Source: Patescibacteria group bacterium (lineage in GTDB: Bacteria > Patescibacteriota > Minisyncoccia > HO2-45-28). From it: a stretch of 37,788 nt of DNA. Made by a program: the position numbers and the translations under genes. The DNA lies in the NCBI GenBank assembly GCA_022563755.1, contig JADFMT010000005.1, positions 1 through 37,788 of the forward strand. Reading direction: 5' to 3'. Shown in pieces: positions 1 through 9,271 of the stretch. The notes beneath the pieces are model-generated. The model was not told the DNA's origin and did no database searches. It was given only the letters and a program-made list of their open reading frames with translations. The first letter of the stretch is position 1. Every line of letters starts with the position of its first letter.

Positions 1-2
1 TG

Positions 3-89
3 GAGTCTGGGGTATATGAGTACTTAGTAAAAAGTGATTGGAAAATTGAGGATGTGGTACTAAGAGTTAAAGAAAAATTAGGATTATAA
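3..89 (+). CDS. Response regulator receiver domain, C-terminal fragment (partial)
   Basis: This is the last 28 codons of an open frame entering from the left edge. The peptide contains YLVKSDWKIEDVV and ends in VKEKLGL. That matches the end of a CheY-like receiver domain, where the conserved lysine (here in LVKS) precedes the last helix. The phosphoacceptor aspartate would lie outside the window, so output domain and function cannot be judged. Single-domain receivers ending in this way are common in CPR genomes. The call rests on a short stretch and is moderate. Confidence 0.55.
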   Translation, partial: ESGVYEYLVKSDWKIEDVVLRVKEKLGL

Positions 90-143
90 TTCCTCTTCAT
101 TGAATATCTTTTATCCATCCAAGGGTTTCCCGCCGACGCTTCC

Positions 144-187
144 TCCTCCGCTAAAGCTATGGAGAACAAGAAAGCTTTGGCGAAGGA
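144..187. repeat. Imperfect inverted repeat (CCGCTAAAGCT family)
   Basis: Arms TCCTCCGCTAAAGCT and AGCTTTGGCGAAGGA pair with two mismatches around a 14-nt loop. Flanking CCCGC (129-133) and GCGGG (194-198) extend the fold. It lies just upstream of the promoter of the first microprotein. A compact relative, CGCCAAAGCTTTAGCG, occurs inside the acyl ligase gene at 18013-18028, so this looks like a dispersed palindromic repeat and not a terminator; there is no T-run. Confidence 0.6.
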
Positions 188-208
188 GACCCAGCGGGGG
201 AGTAAATA

Positions 209-221
209 GTGTATAATTATA
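209..221 (+). promoter_or_regulatory. -10 promoter element, near-leaderless
   Basis: GTGTATAATTATA contains a consensus TATAAT at 212-217, only seven bases before the microprotein ATG, with no Shine-Dalgarno sequence between. The same block recurs at 9272-9284 before the third copy. No good -35 was identified. Confidence 0.6.
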
Positions 222-224
222 TTT

Positions 225-344
225 ATGGCAAAACGAAGTACAGGAGTAGGAAAGAGAAAGAAGTCGCGTTCAAAAAAGACCAAAAAACGGCTTGCGATAA
301 AGCATGAAATGTTGGCAAAGCGGGCCAGCAAAAGACGCAAATAA
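225..344 (+). CDS. Very basic 39-aa microprotein, copy 1 of 3
   Basis: The frame encodes MAKRSTGVGK followed by a Lys/Arg/Ser-rich tail ending KASKRRK-like (here RASKRRK). It is too short for the ORF track. Two close paralogues lie at 3012-3131 and 9355-9471. DNA identity runs through long stretches, including synonymous sites, which indicates recent duplication or gene conversion. More than half the residues are K, R or S, there is no membrane segment and no cysteine, so binding to RNA, DNA or ribosome is the natural guess. I do not recognise the family. It resembles short basic ribosomal proteins only in composition. Confidence 0.7.
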   Translation: MAKRSTGVGKRKKSRSKKTKKRLAIKHEMLAKRASKRRK

Positions 345-396
345 AACAGCATCCACCTCTCGGAGCATCTAAATATTATTCGTTAAATCAATTTTT

Positions 397-951
397 ATGA
401 CTACATGGACATTTGAGTCGGGACATACGGCGGCAGGATTCAAGGTAAAGCATATGATGGTTACATGGATTCGCGGCAGCTTCAATGATGTTCATGGCAC
501 GATTAAAGGCGATTTTGATGATCCTGCAAATATTTCCGTTGAAGCAGAAATCGATGCAGGTACGGTATGGAGCGGACATTCTATGCGCGATGAACATTTA
601 AAAGGAGAGGGCTTTCTTGATGTGAAAAATCATCCCAAAATTACGTTTAAGAGCACGAAAGTTGAAAAGGCCGGTGAGAATAATTACAAAGTTACGGGTG
701 ACTTAACTATTCGTGGCGTTACCAAAGAAGTTGTACTTGATGCAGAATATTTAGGAAGTTGGGAGACGCCGTTCTGGGAAGAAGGAGTTGATAAAGGACC
801 AAAGACCCGTGCCGGATTTGTTGCAATAACTAAAATCAACCGTCATGATTTCGGTGTAAGCTGGCAGAGTCCTATGGATAAAGGCGGTGTTGTGGTGGGC
901 GACGAAGTGTTCATCACGATTGATGTAGAGGCAATCCGGGATACTAGCTAA
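397..951 (+). CDS. YceI-like lipocalin-fold protein
   Basis: The 184-aa product matches the YceI family, a lipocalin-like barrel that binds isoprenoid or other long-chain lipids. Family landmarks are the opening W.F...HT..GF.VKHMMV, then G.F..V.G, then HPKITFKSTKV, and the late TRAGFVA..KINRHDFGVSW. Length is near the usual 180-190 aa. There is no signal peptide, unlike many proteobacterial members, so this version is probably cytoplasmic. The ATG gives the full family N-terminus. It is followed by a strong symmetrical terminator and appears monocistronic. A CPR cell that scavenges lipids could use it as a lipid carrier; that role is inferred. Confidence 0.9.
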   Translation: MTTWTFESGHTAAGFKVKHMMVTWIRGSFNDVHGTIKGDFDDPANISVEAEIDAGTVWSGHSMRDEHLKGEGFLDVKNHPKITFKSTKVEKAGENNYKVTGDLTIRGVTKEVVLDAEYLGSWETPFWEEGVDKGPKTRAGFVAITKINRHDFGVSWQSPMDKGGVVVGDEVFITIDVEAIRDTS

Positions 952-979
952 CATTCGAAAATCGTCCCATCCTAGGAGC

Positions 980-1023
980 AAAAAAGAAAAACAGATGGGT
1001 TATTTCATCTGTTTTTCTTTTTT
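980..1023. terminator. Bidirectional intrinsic terminator after yceI
   Basis: AAAAAAGAAAAACAGATG pairs perfectly over 18 bp with CATCTGTTTTTCTTTTTT around an 8-nt loop. The A-tract on one side and T-tract on the other give a terminator in both directions. It isolates the YceI gene from TypA. Confidence 0.85.
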
Positions 1024-1102
1024 ACCGGGTTCTGTTTCTAACGAGCAGGGCGGCGGGGCTTCGCTTCGGCTCGGGTGAGGCAGAAAAGGAGGCATAGATG
1101 CT

Positions 1103-1131
1103 TTGACAGATGGATATAAATATGTTATTGT
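1103..1131 (+). promoter_or_regulatory. Likely promoter of typA
   Basis: TTGACA at 1103-1108 is followed 17 bases later by TATTGT, about 45 nt before the TypA start. The -35 is perfect and the -10 weak. TATAAA inside the spacer could also act as a -10. Confidence 0.5.
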
Positions 1132-1176
1132 TAAAAACGTTGTCAGGAGATTTTTTGTTAGGCTAAATTTGTCAAC

Positions 1177-2970
1177 ATGGAAATTCGAAATATAGCTATT
1201 ATTGCCCACGTAGATCACGGAAAAACCTCGCTTACCGACGCTATTTTGCGCCAAACCGGTGCTGCAGATAGTGAAGTGAGCATGGATTCAAATGCGCTCG
1301 AAAAAGAGCGTGGAATTACGATTTACTCAAAGAATGCTGCCGTACTGTATAAAGGTACCAAGATTAACATTGTAGATACGCCAGGGCATGCAGATTTTGG
1401 TTCTGAAGTAGAGAGAGTATTGCGCTCCATCGATTCAGTATTGTTGGTGGTAGATGCCGGGGAAGGTCCAATGCCGCAAACTCGTTTTGTATTAAAAAAA
1501 TCTTTGGAACTTGGGTTGCGACCCATACTAGTAATTAATAAAATTGATAAGCCAGCAGTAAATCTAGATCACGTGTACAACGAAGTATTTGAGTTGTTTG
1601 TAGAGCTTGGGGCAACAGACGAGCAGCTCGATTTTCCAGTGGTATACGCTATTGCAAAAGACGGCGTTGCGAAACGCAATATTGCGGATACAGCACATGA
1701 TATTATTCCGGTATTGGACGTGATTTTAGAGTATGTGCCGGTAGCTTCAAAAGATAGTGACAAGCCGTTTCGCGCCCAGCCTTTTAGTTTGGCATACGAT
1801 AATTTTCTGGGGCGATTTGCAATTGTCCGTGTGTATAGCGGAAGTGTCAGTGTTGGAGATATAGTATATGTAAAAAAGCATTCCGGGCAAACTACAAGTC
1901 ATAGAGTAACAAAACTATTTACCTTTGAAGGAGTTGTCAGAAAGGACGCGCAAATCGTTGAAGCGGGCGATATTGGCATCATTGCCGGACTTCCAGATGT
2001 ATATATTGGAGATACGTTGGTAAAATCTGCAGATGAAGCGTTGCTCGAAAGTATTACGGTAGACGAACCCACCATTGAACTTATATTTTTAATAAACGAC
2101 TCTCCGTTCGCTGGACGCGAAGGAAAGTTTGTAACAAGCCGACAAATTCGAGAACGCTTAGAAAAAGAGCTTGAGGTAAACGTAGGATTAAAAATAGATT
2201 TTGACACGCAGTCAGCGGATCGATTTGTCGTATATGGAAGAGGAGAATTGCATGTAGCTATTCTTCTTGAAAACATGCGTAGAGAAGGGTATGAGCTCCA
2301 GGTTTCTCAGCCCCAGGTTATTATAAAAGAAATTGACGCCAGTATGCACGAACCTTTTGAGGAAATTATAGCAGATGTACCCGAGGAATTTCGGGGAACG
2401 GTTATTGAAAAGTTAAGTTCTCGCAGAGCGCGGCTGGTGCATATGGAACAAAAAGAAGGCCGTTCTTTTATGCGGTTCGAAGGCCCAAGCCGCGGTTTAT
2501 TTGGATACAGAAACCAATTTGTTATAGATACGAAAGGAAACGGAATTTTAGCAAGTCGGGTTATTGGATACCGCCCACACACGGGAGAAATTGTACATAG
2601 AAAAGTGGGATCGATGATCTCGGGAGCAACCGGCAAAACATTGGCCTATGCGCTCGATAACTTGCAAACCAGAGGCACCTTGTACATTAGAGAAAACACC
2701 GAAGTGTACGAGGGTATGGTAATTGGAAATACCGCAAAGGGCGAGCAAATGACAGTAAATCCAATTAAAGGAAAGCATCTTACGAATATGCGGGCCGCTG
2801 CCGCTGACGACGCCATTAATCTTACACCTCCCCAAATTATAACTATTGAAACAGGACTCGAGATAATGAACAAAGACGAATATTTAGAAGTAACGCCTAA
2901 GAGCGTAAGGCTGCGAAAGAAATATCTTAAGGAAACAGATCGCATAAAAGCAAAACGAGAAAATAAATAA
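1177..2970 (+). CDS. typA: Ribosome-associated GTPase TypA/BipA
   Basis: At 597 aa this is a full-length TypA/BipA, a translational GTPase of the EF-G type that acts on the ribosome, especially in 50S assembly at low temperature or under stress. The G1 loop AHVDHGKTS is at about residues 10-18, DTPGHADFG (G3) at about 67-75 and NKID (G4) at about 121. The switch I region has EKERGITI. Domain II, the EF-G-like domains and the TypA-specific C-terminal domain ([21 protein letters not shown], then LRKKYL) follow in order. The frame is intact. A microprotein gene begins 42 bases downstream. Confidence 0.97.
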   Translation: MEIRNIAIIAHVDHGKTSLTDAILRQTGAADSEVSMDSNALEKERGITIYSKNAAVLYKGTKINIVDTPGHADFGSEVERVLRSIDSVLLVVDAGEGPMPQTRFVLKKSLELGLRPILVINKIDKPAVNLDHVYNEVFELFVELGATDEQLDFPVVYAIAKDGVAKRNIADTAHDIIPVLDVILEYVPVASKDSDKPFRAQPFSLAYDNFLGRFAIVRVYSGSVSVGDIVYVKKHSGQTTSHRVTKLFTFEGVVRKDAQIVEAGDIGIIAGLPDVYIGDTLVKSADEALLESITVDEPTIELIFLINDSPFAGREGKFVTSRQIRERLEKELEVNVGLKIDFDTQSADRFVVYGRGELHVAILLENMRREGYELQVSQPQVIIKEIDASMHEPFEEIIADVPEEFRGTVIEKLSSRRARLVHMEQKEGRSFMRFEGPSRGLFGYRNQFVIDTKGNGILASRVIGYRPHTGEIVHRKVGSMISGATGKTLAYALDNLQTRGTLYIRENTEVYEGMVIGNTAKGEQMTVNPIKGKHLTNMRAAAADDAINLTPPQIITIETGLEIMNKDEYLEVTPKSVRLRKKYLKETDRIKAKRENK

Positions 2971-3011
2971 TTGGATTAATTCAGTAGAAAATTATGTTAA
3001 GATAGTTGTAT

Positions 3012-3131
3012 ATGGCAAAAAGAAAAACAGGAGTGGGGAAGATGAAGAAGTCGCGTTCAAAAAAGACCAAAAAACGGCTTGCGATAAAGCGTGAGATGTT
3101 GGCAAGAAAGGCCAGCAAACGGCGCAAGTAG
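3012..3131 (+). CDS. Very basic 39-aa microprotein, copy 2 of 3
   Basis: This copy encodes MAKRKTGVGKMKKSRS and ends KASKRRK. It differs from copy 1 by a few substitutions and has its own upstream sequence with TAAGAT as a possible -10. Identity with copy 3 runs past the stop codon (TAGATCTATTT in both), so the duplicated unit is larger than the reading frame. It sits between TypA and the sugar dehydrogenase. Proximity to a ribosomal GTPase gene would suit a ribosome-linked role, but the other two copies lack such neighbours. Confidence 0.7.
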   Translation: MAKRKTGVGKMKKSRSKKTKKRLAIKREMLARKASKRRK

Positions 3132-3165
3132 ATCTATTTGATATCAAGTATTAAATACATTGTTA

Positions 3166-3193
3166 TTGCAGGGGAAAGTGTTGTTGCTATACT
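3166..3193 (+). promoter_or_regulatory. Likely promoter of the sugar dehydrogenase gene
   Basis: TTGCAG and TATACT are separated by 16 bases, 27 nt before the ATG at 3221. Confidence 0.5.
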
Positions 3194-3220
3194 GCTAGCC
3201 AGTATTCTCTTTTCAAAAAA

Positions 3221-4435
3221 ATGATCAAATTCGGTAAAATTCTGATCTTCGGAATTATTGTCGTCGTTGCAATAATTGGCGTTGCTTTTTATTTTGGTTT
3301 CGACTTTTATAAAGGCATTAAACCGGCTTTACTTTCATCCTCGGAAGATATTACGAAGTTTGAAAGTGCAAAAAATAACTTAGGACTCCAACTGCCGGAA
3401 GGATTTAGTATCAATATTTTTGCAGAAGATTTAGGCGCTCCACGAGTTATTACTTTTGATCCAAACGGAATACCATATGCAAGCATTACGAAGCAAGGCT
3501 TGATCGTTGCTCTTAGAGATAAAAACAACGACGGATTTGCGGAAGATAATCTCAAAGTTCTCGCAGGATTAAGAAATCCTCATGGATTAGCGTTTTGGGA
3601 AGATTATCTTTATGTTGCCGAAGAGGACAAAATAAAACGCTATAAGTACGATATCGCAAATTCAAAAATCCTCGATACTACTGGAGAGAAAATAATCGAC
3701 CTGCCTCTTGGAGACAGGCATGTGACGAGGACCATCGTTTTCAGTAAACGAGACGGTAAGCCGGTACTTTATGTTTCCATCGGATCAACCTGCGATGTGT
3801 GTTTTGAAAAAGACGAGAGAAATGGAACCGTTATGGTTATGGACCCGGACGGTACAAATGCCAGAATTTTTGCTACAGGACTTCGCAATGCCGTTTTTAT
3901 TATTCTCTCTCCGTGGACAGGAGGAATTTTAGCAACCGAGATGGGGCGAGATTGGCTTGGGGATGATTTACCACCAGATGAAATAAACATTTTGAGCCAC
4001 GAAGGAGAAGATTTTGGCTGGCCGATTTGCTACGGAGACGGAGTATATGATGAAAAGTTTAACGGTCTTGAGTCAGTAAGAGAAGGCATGCAAGCGTGCG
4101 TGAATGCCGAACCGCCCTTTATTCAGATTCCTGCACATTCCTCACCATTGGGATTTGCTTTTATGGATGATGGCTGGGGTAAAGAATATGAAGGAGATCT
4201 TTTCGTTGCCTATCATGGTTCATGGAATAGAAGTGTTCCCACTGGGTATAAAATCGTCAGATTCAAACAAATCGCAGGTAATACCTCGAAAACAGAGCAA
4301 GATTTTATCACGGGCTGGCTTCAAGGAGACGGAACATCCATCGGTAGGCCGGTTGACATCAAAATCGGTCCCGACGGCGCAATGTATATTTCGGATGATA
4401 AAGCAGGGGTGATTTATAGGGTCACAAAAGATTAA
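3221..4435 (+). CDS. Membrane-anchored PQQ-dependent sugar dehydrogenase-like protein
   Basis: The 404-aa product starts with one hydrophobic helix (about residues 5-27), an uncleaved anchor or signal sequence that puts the rest outside the cytoplasm. The remainder matches the six-bladed propeller family of soluble glucose and L-sorbosone dehydrogenases: LRNPHGLAFW, a DRHVTRTIVF blade, TGLRNAVF and a final GRPVDIKIGPDGAMYISDD. A TCDVC cysteine pair at about residue 190 could form a disulfide. Substrate is unknown, and nothing in the window makes PQQ, so the cofactor would have to be scavenged or the protein may no longer be an enzyme. Family assignment is solid; catalysis is inferred. Confidence 0.82.
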   Translation: MIKFGKILIFGIIVVVAIIGVAFYFGFDFYKGIKPALLSSSEDITKFESAKNNLGLQLPEGFSINIFAEDLGAPRVITFDPNGIPYASITKQGLIVALRDKNNDGFAEDNLKVLAGLRNPHGLAFWEDYLYVAEEDKIKRYKYDIANSKILDTTGEKIIDLPLGDRHVTRTIVFSKRDGKPVLYVSIGSTCDVCFEKDERNGTVMVMDPDGTNARIFATGLRNAVFIILSPWTGGILATEMGRDWLGDDLPPDEINILSHEGEDFGWPICYGDGVYDEKFNGLESVREGMQACVNAEPPFIQIPAHSSPLGFAFMDDGWGKEYEGDLFVAYHGSWNRSVPTGYKIVRFKQIAGNTSKTEQDFITGWLQGDGTSIGRPVDIKIGPDGAMYISDDKAGVIYRVTKD

Positions 4436-4448
4436 TTAAAAACTCTTA

Positions 4449-4500
4449 TATAGTATTGCATGATCAAGAAGTAGTGTTATAGTATTGTATGATTAAGAAG
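4449..4500 (+). repeat. Duplicated start region (two 23-nt copies)
   Basis: The block TATAGTATTGCATGATCAAG (4449) recurs 29 nt later with two C-to-T changes (4478-4500). Each copy includes an ATG. The first gives only MIKK followed by TAG, while the second is the start of the UPF0182 gene. The upstream copy looks like a decoy or vestigial start made by local duplication. Confidence 0.75.
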
Positions 4501-7281
4501 CGTCTTATTTCTTACATTATCTACGGCTCGATATTTCTGGCTGTTTTTATCGTGCCCGGCCTTTTGCGGTTGCTGACTGATTGGTATTGGTTTGGAGAAA
4601 TTGGCTTTAGTAATATTTTTACCACTATACTTTACTCAAAGATTCTCCTTGGATTAGTGGTGGGCGTCCTGACCTTTTTTATTATCTACGGCAATCTTTT
4701 GTTGGCCAGGCGACTTGTTGCGTCAAAGCCGCTGGTTATCCGTCTGCCCGCTTCGATGAATCTTCAGCGAGGCGAGCGCGAAGACGAGCGTGGAGAAACC
4801 GTCAGGATTAAAGAATTAGACGTGGGGAAATACGTCCGCAAATTCATTCTGCCAATTTCGCTGTTATTCGGATTTTTAACAGGTTTGGCTGGGGCGGGCA
4901 GTTGGGAGACGGTGCTTAAGTATTTTAACGCAGTACCATTTAACACACTCGATCCGATATTTGGCCGTGATATTGCTTTCTATTTCTTTGATTTGCCGTT
5001 TATTCAGTTTTTGATAGGAATGGGGTTTTGGATTATCGGCGTGTCTTTGATCAGCATAGTTGTTAGTTACGCCTTGCGGGGCGCTATTACTTTAAGACAG
5101 CCAGTATCAGGCTTGTCTGCCAAGGCAGGTGTGGGAATCTTGAAGTCCTTATTCATAGAAAAGACGGCCAAGACACATATCTCAATTCTCGTTGCCCTTT
5201 TATTTGTTTTAATGAGTTTAAAGATTTACGCTGTCAAAATCCCGTCTTTGCTATATGGTTCTACCGGACAGTTTACCGGCGTAAGCTTTACTGATATTCA
5301 TGCGGTTTTGCCATTTTTGAAAATACTCATTTTTGTAGTTATGGCCGTAGCCGTGCTGACGGTGATAAATATTTTTAGGCCAAGTAATCGTCTTATTGTT
5401 TTCGCTGTCGGCATCTATGTCGTGGTTTCTATTTTTGGCGGTTGGATATATCCTGCTATTTTGCAGAGATTCGTGGTTTTGCCAAATGAGTTGGTTAAGG
5501 AAACTCCCTACATAGAGCACAATATTGCAGCCACGCAAAAAGCATATGCCTTGGACATGGTGATGGAACGCGATCTAACGGGCGAGGCCACGCTTACCAT
5601 GGCTGATATTAACAACAATCGTTCCACGATTAAAAACGTGAGACTCTGGGACCGTGAGCCCTTGCTTGACACGTTTGGTCAACTTCAGGAAATCCGCACC
5701 TACTATAGTTTTATCTCTATTGATAACGATCGTTACCAGCTAAACGGCGACTACCGTCAGGTTTTGCTTTCTCCCAGGGAGCTTGATTCCGCGAGCCTGC
5801 CTCAACGCACCTTTATCAATGAGCGTTTAACCTTTACTCATGGCTTCGGGCTTACATTAAGCCCGGTTAACGAAGTAACGCCCGAAGGTTTACCGGTGTT
5901 GTTTGTGAAAGATCTGCCTCCTTCCTCTGATATAGAATCGCTTAGGGTGAACCGGCCTGAAATATACTACGGAGAGCTGGTCAATGATTGGGTTGTGGTC
6001 AACACCAAGACCAAAGAGTTTAATTATCCCTCGGGCGAGGAAAACGTCTTTGAAAGCTATAAAGGAAATGGAGGCGTAAAAATTAAATCGATTTTCCGCA
6101 AAACGCTGTTTGCGTTGAGGTTTGGGTCATTGAAAATTCTTTTGTCCAATGATATCACCAATGATTCAAGAATAATGTATTACCGCAATATCGAGGAGAG
6201 AGTCAGGCGGGTTCTGCCTTTCTTGAGCCTGGATCACGACCCTTATATAGTCGTTACCAAAGAAGGAAAGCTGAAGTGGATTTATGATGCCTATACCATT
6301 TCAGACAGTTATCCGTATTCAGAGCCGATGGTAGATGCATTTAGTTCTTCGCCGGGCAAGCGCCTCAATTATATTAGAAATTCGGTTAAGATTGTGATTG
6401 ACGCTTATGACGGCAAAATGACATTTTATATTGCCGATAAAAATGATCCGGTTATTCAAACCTACGCTAAGATTTTTAAGGATTCGTTTTTGCCGCTTGA
6501 CGAGATGAGCGATGATCTCAGAGCTCACATCAGATATCCGGAAGATTTATTCGCCTATCAAACAAGGCTTTACACGGTTTATCACATGGATGAAGCGCAG
6601 ATTTTCTACAATAAAGAAGACCAGTGGCAGATTCCAGTCATTACCAGTGGGGGACAGGCCGATCCAATGATGCGGCATATGATTATGAAGCTGCCGGGCG
6701 AAGAGCGGGAAGAGTTTATCCTGATGATCCCGTTTACGCCTCGCGGTAAAGACAATCTCTCGGCTTGGATGGTGGCGCGCAATGACGGAGAGTTTTATGG
6801 CCAGCTGGTGGTTTATCGTTTCCCTAAGCAAAAATTGGTTTTTGGCCCAAAGCAGATTACCAACCGTATTAGTCAAGATGCAGATATCTCCCGCCAAATT
6901 TCCCTTTGGGACCAGAGGGGTTCTAGAGTTGTCAGGGGGAGCCTCTTGGTGATCCCCATTGAAGAATCGCTCATTTATGTCCAGCCGATCTATCTGCAGG
7001 CTGAAGGCGGCAAAATTCCGGAGTTAAAAAGAGTGATTGTGGCGCATGAAAATCGCATTGCCATGGAAAAAACTCTGGATTTAGCATTGGCCAGCGTGTT
7101 TAGCGGCAGAATTTCCACAGACCAGAAAGCAGTTACACCTACTTCAACAAAGTCTGCTTTAGACTCGGATTTAATCCGGCGAATCAAAGATCATTTCAAC
7201 CGCGCAATGCAGGCGCAGCGACGCGGTGATTGGACTTTGTATGGTGAAGAAATCAGAAAACTCGGCGAGATTATTAACTAA
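4489..7281 (+). CDS. UPF0182 family multi-pass membrane protein
   Basis: The 930-aa product is a full-length UPF0182 protein, a family of unknown function widespread in Actinobacteria, Cyanobacteria and CPR. The first third holds about seven membrane helices. It begins with YGSIFLAVFIVPGL and includes the family feature DWYWFGEIGF near residue 27. The rest is a large soluble domain containing TYYSF..IDNDRY, SLDHDPYIVV, YDAYTISDSYPYSEP and NSVKIVIDAYDG, all typical of the family. An acidic low-complexity stretch (ERGEREDERGE-like) lies after helix 2. It has no partner genes here and ends before a weak terminator. Confidence 0.92.
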   Translation: MIKKRLISYIIYGSIFLAVFIVPGLLRLLTDWYWFGEIGFSNIFTTILYSKILLGLVVGVLTFFIIYGNLLLARRLVASKPLVIRLPASMNLQRGEREDERGETVRIKELDVGKYVRKFILPISLLFGFLTGLAGAGSWETVLKYFNAVPFNTLDPIFGRDIAFYFFDLPFIQFLIGMGFWIIGVSLISIVVSYALRGAITLRQPVSGLSAKAGVGILKSLFIEKTAKTHISILVALLFVLMSLKIYAVKIPSLLYGSTGQFTGVSFTDIHAVLPFLKILIFVVMAVAVLTVINIFRPSNRLIVFAVGIYVVVSIFGGWIYPAILQRFVVLPNELVKETPYIEHNIAATQKAYALDMVMERDLTGEATLTMADINNNRSTIKNVRLWDREPLLDTFGQLQEIRTYYSFISIDNDRYQLNGDYRQVLLSPRELDSASLPQRTFINERLTFTHGFGLTLSPVNEVTPEGLPVLFVKDLPPSSDIESLRVNRPEIYYGELVNDWVVVNTKTKEFNYPSGEENVFESYKGNGGVKIKSIFRKTLFALRFGSLKILLSNDITNDSRIMYYRNIEERVRRVLPFLSLDHDPYIVVTKEGKLKWIYDAYTISDSYPYSEPMVDAFSSSPGKRLNYIRNSVKIVIDAYDGKMTFYIADKNDPVIQTYAKIFKDSFLPLDEMSDDLRAHIRYPEDLFAYQTRLYTVYHMDEAQIFYNKEDQWQIPVITSGGQADPMMRHMIMKLPGEEREEFILMIPFTPRGKDNLSAWMVARNDGEFYGQLVVYRFPKQKLVFGPKQITNRISQDADISRQISLWDQRGSRVVRGSLLVIPIEESLIYVQPIYLQAEGGKIPELKRVIVAHENRIAMEKTLDLALASVFSGRISTDQKAVTPTSTKSALDSDLIRRIKDHFNRAMQAQRRGDWTLYGEEIRKLGEIIN

Positions 7282-7320
7282 GATTTGATAAGGAAATGAA
7301 ATGGAAGAATCTCTAATGTA

Positions 7321-7358
7321 AAAAGCCGCTAATATACAAAAGTTGAGGCGGTTTTTTT
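7321..7358 (+). terminator. Probable intrinsic terminator
   Basis: AAAAGCCGC and GCGGTTTTTTT can form a short stem with one bulge around a 17-nt loop, followed by a T-run. It lies 40 nt after the UPF0182 stop. Confidence 0.55.
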
Positions 7359-7418
7359 ATTTTCCAAACTAGATGATTTTACTATTTGCATGTTAAAATA
7401 CAGACAAGGGGGTAGTAT

Positions 7419-7994
7419 ATGCTAAACTTTTTTAAAAAGACATGGAAGCCGCTTGCTAAACTGTCGTGGGTATTGGCCATATTTGTTGTTGCATATTGGT
7501 TGACCAGTCTTGTACAAGAGAACGGTGCTGTGCGTGACATAGTGTTTGATCTCGGTTATCTTGGCGTGCTACTTTTATCACTTGTGAGCGGGTTTAATTT
7601 GCTTGTTCCTATCCCCGCCGTGTCATTTGTACCTGTTTTTGTTGAAGCGGGACTTAGTATTTGGATTATTATCTTTTTTATTATTGTAGGAACTAGTATT
7701 GCTGATAGCGTTTCATATGTAATTGGTATACTGGGTCGAGGATTTGCTAAATCGTGGGAGCATAAGAAATTGTTCCGAAAACTTGACGAGCTGCGAAGTA
7801 AGCATTATTGGGCACCTATTGTTGTTTTGTTTTTCTTTGCAACATTAGTGCCGTTGCCAAACGAGCTTATTCTTGTACCGCTTGGTTTCATGGGATATAA
7901 AATTCGCCATGTGCTTATTTCATATATTGCAGGTAATATCATTTTTGCCACGCTTACCTCGCTCGGTATCATCAGGATTTTTAATATTATATAA
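7419..7994 (+). CDS. VTT/DedA-type membrane protein
   Basis: The 191-aa product has four to five hydrophobic segments and resembles the VTT (SNARE-associated/DedA) superfamily, whose members include phospholipid flippases. Family-like features are the re-entrant loop G.NLLVPIPAVSFVPVFVEAG near residue 60 and the later ATLVPLPNELILVPLGFMGY, which carries the proline-rich second half. The usual E/D-x-x-x-P..PE signature of DedA is not exact, so this is a divergent member. A GGGGGT ribosome binding site precedes the start and TAAAAT is a candidate -10. Confidence 0.7.
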   Translation: MLNFFKKTWKPLAKLSWVLAIFVVAYWLTSLVQENGAVRDIVFDLGYLGVLLLSLVSGFNLLVPIPAVSFVPVFVEAGLSIWIIIFFIIVGTSIADSVSYVIGILGRGFAKSWEHKKLFRKLDELRSKHYWAPIVVLFFFATLVPLPNELILVPLGFMGYKIRHVLISYIAGNIIFATLTSLGIIRIFNII

Positions 7995-8126
7995 TCTGGG
8001 CACTCTTGACATGTATTCGATTGCCCGTTTTCCTCGATAGTAGGCGGATTCGAACAGGTAAGTACCCCGGAGGAGATTACAATTGTTGGACAAAATTCGA
8101 AGTAACATGACACTATTTGGTAAACA

Positions 8127-9173
8127 TTATCTTTGGTTTAACTTCAAAAAATAAATCAGCTCATCCAAAATCTTTTTTAGTTTTATTGTCGCCACACAGC
8201 ATTTTTTGTCCGCGGCTCCGTAATACACAAAAAGAGTATTATTTTTTACTATGGTGCCTGCGGGGAAGACGACATTATCAACATCTCCTTTTAATTCGTA
8301 TTTTTTCTCGGGGCTCAAGATGCTATAAGGTATTTTCGAGATGATTTTTGAGGGGTTTTTCAGGTCCAGGAGCGCTGCTTTTGCCGTGTATATAATGCCG
8401 CCTTTTTTATTTTTTTTCACATGATGATAAATCAAAATCCAGCCTTTATCCGTTTTAATTGGTGGTGCTCCGGCGCCGGTCTTTTCGTCTTCTTCATGAG
8501 TTGATCGTATAAGCAGTTTATGGTTCTCCCATTTTTTGAGGTCATCTGAAAATGATATCCATGTAGCCGGTCTTTTCGGCAAATCTTTTCGCGGAACCGG
8601 CATTTTTATTTTAATTTTTTTGGATAAAGGATTTTTGAACCAGTTTTTGCACCATCTGTGGGGTCTATGGATTATGGCAAACTTTCCGTTGATTTTTTCT
8701 GGAAAAATTACCACGTCGCGATTGTCTGAATTTTTTGGCGTGATGATTCCATGACGCTTAAAACTAATAAAATCTTTTGTTGAAAGAAGCGCTGTTTGAG
8801 AATTAAGCAGGTGGATGATTTCGTATGTCGGCTTGCCGCCTTTTTTTATCCTTTGGGACAACGCTACATAGGTAATGTAGTAATTGTCTCCGATCCGCGT
8901 TATGCGCGGGTCTTCGCATGCCCATTTGTCATATTTTTTTTCTGGCTCGATTATCGGCTTTTTGTTTGTTCTTTTAAAATTAAATCCGTCTTTGCTTATA
9001 GCGAGTCCTAAACGGGATATGTATGAGTCGTATTCTCCTATCGCGCGATAAAGCATATAAACCTTTCCGTCGTGCATGGTAACTCCCGGATTAAAAACCG
9101 CTTTTGATTCCCACGCGTTTTTTTTGTTTGGATTAAGAACTGGATTATTTTTGTAGCGAGTAAGTTTTATCAT
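8127..9173 (-). CDS. GH130-family glycoside phosphorylase/hydrolase
   Basis: The 348-aa protein belongs to GH130, a five-bladed propeller family of beta-mannosyl phosphorylases and related hydrolases. It shows NPVLNP near the N-terminus, then W.SKAVFNPG, YRAIGEYDSYISRLGLAIS, the family EDPR motif near residue 89 (WACEDPRITR) with the probable catalytic acid, and GAGAPPIKTDKGWILIYHH. Late in the chain DNVVFPAGT and YYGAADKKCCVAT fit the end of the propeller. There is no signal peptide. Substrate is probably a manno-oligosaccharide, but phosphorolysis versus hydrolysis cannot be settled by eye. It is alone on the reverse strand. Confidence 0.9.
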   Translation of the reverse strand: MIKLTRYKNNPVLNPNKKNAWESKAVFNPGVTMHDGKVYMLYRAIGEYDSYISRLGLAISKDGFNFKRTNKKPIIEPEKKYDKWACEDPRITRIGDNYYITYVALSQRIKKGGKPTYEIIHLLNSQTALLSTKDFISFKRHGIITPKNSDNRDVVIFPEKINGKFAIIHRPHRWCKNWFKNPLSKKIKIKMPVPRKDLPKRPATWISFSDDLKKWENHKLLIRSTHEEDEKTGAGAPPIKTDKGWILIYHHVKKNKKGGIIYTAKAALLDLKNPSKIISKIPYSILSPEKKYELKGDVDNVVFPAGTIVKNNTLFVYYGAADKKCCVATIKLKKILDELIYFLKLNQR

Positions 9174-9271
9174 ATTACATAAATAATAGCAGTTATAAGA
9201 TTTCTCTTACAGTTTTCGAAGTTGTATTTGGCGTTTTCTGTTCTGAACTTGTCCAGTTTGGGGAGCAAATA

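Noticed and set aside
1030-1095. GC-rich stretch GGCGGGGCTTCGCTTCGGCTCGGG as a regulatory RNA
   Set aside because: Only short local stems form and no second copy was seen in this window.
5104-5135. CTGCCAAGGCAG in the UPF0182 gene as an inserted palindrome
   Set aside because: The stem is only five base pairs and the surrounding protein still fits a loop; too weak to call.
8030-8075. GGATTCGAAC resembling a tRNA T-loop on the reverse strand
   Set aside because: The T-stem does not pair (ACCTG against CCGCC), and no acceptor or anticodon arm was found within 90 bases. 7995-8126 otherwise holds nothing recognisable.
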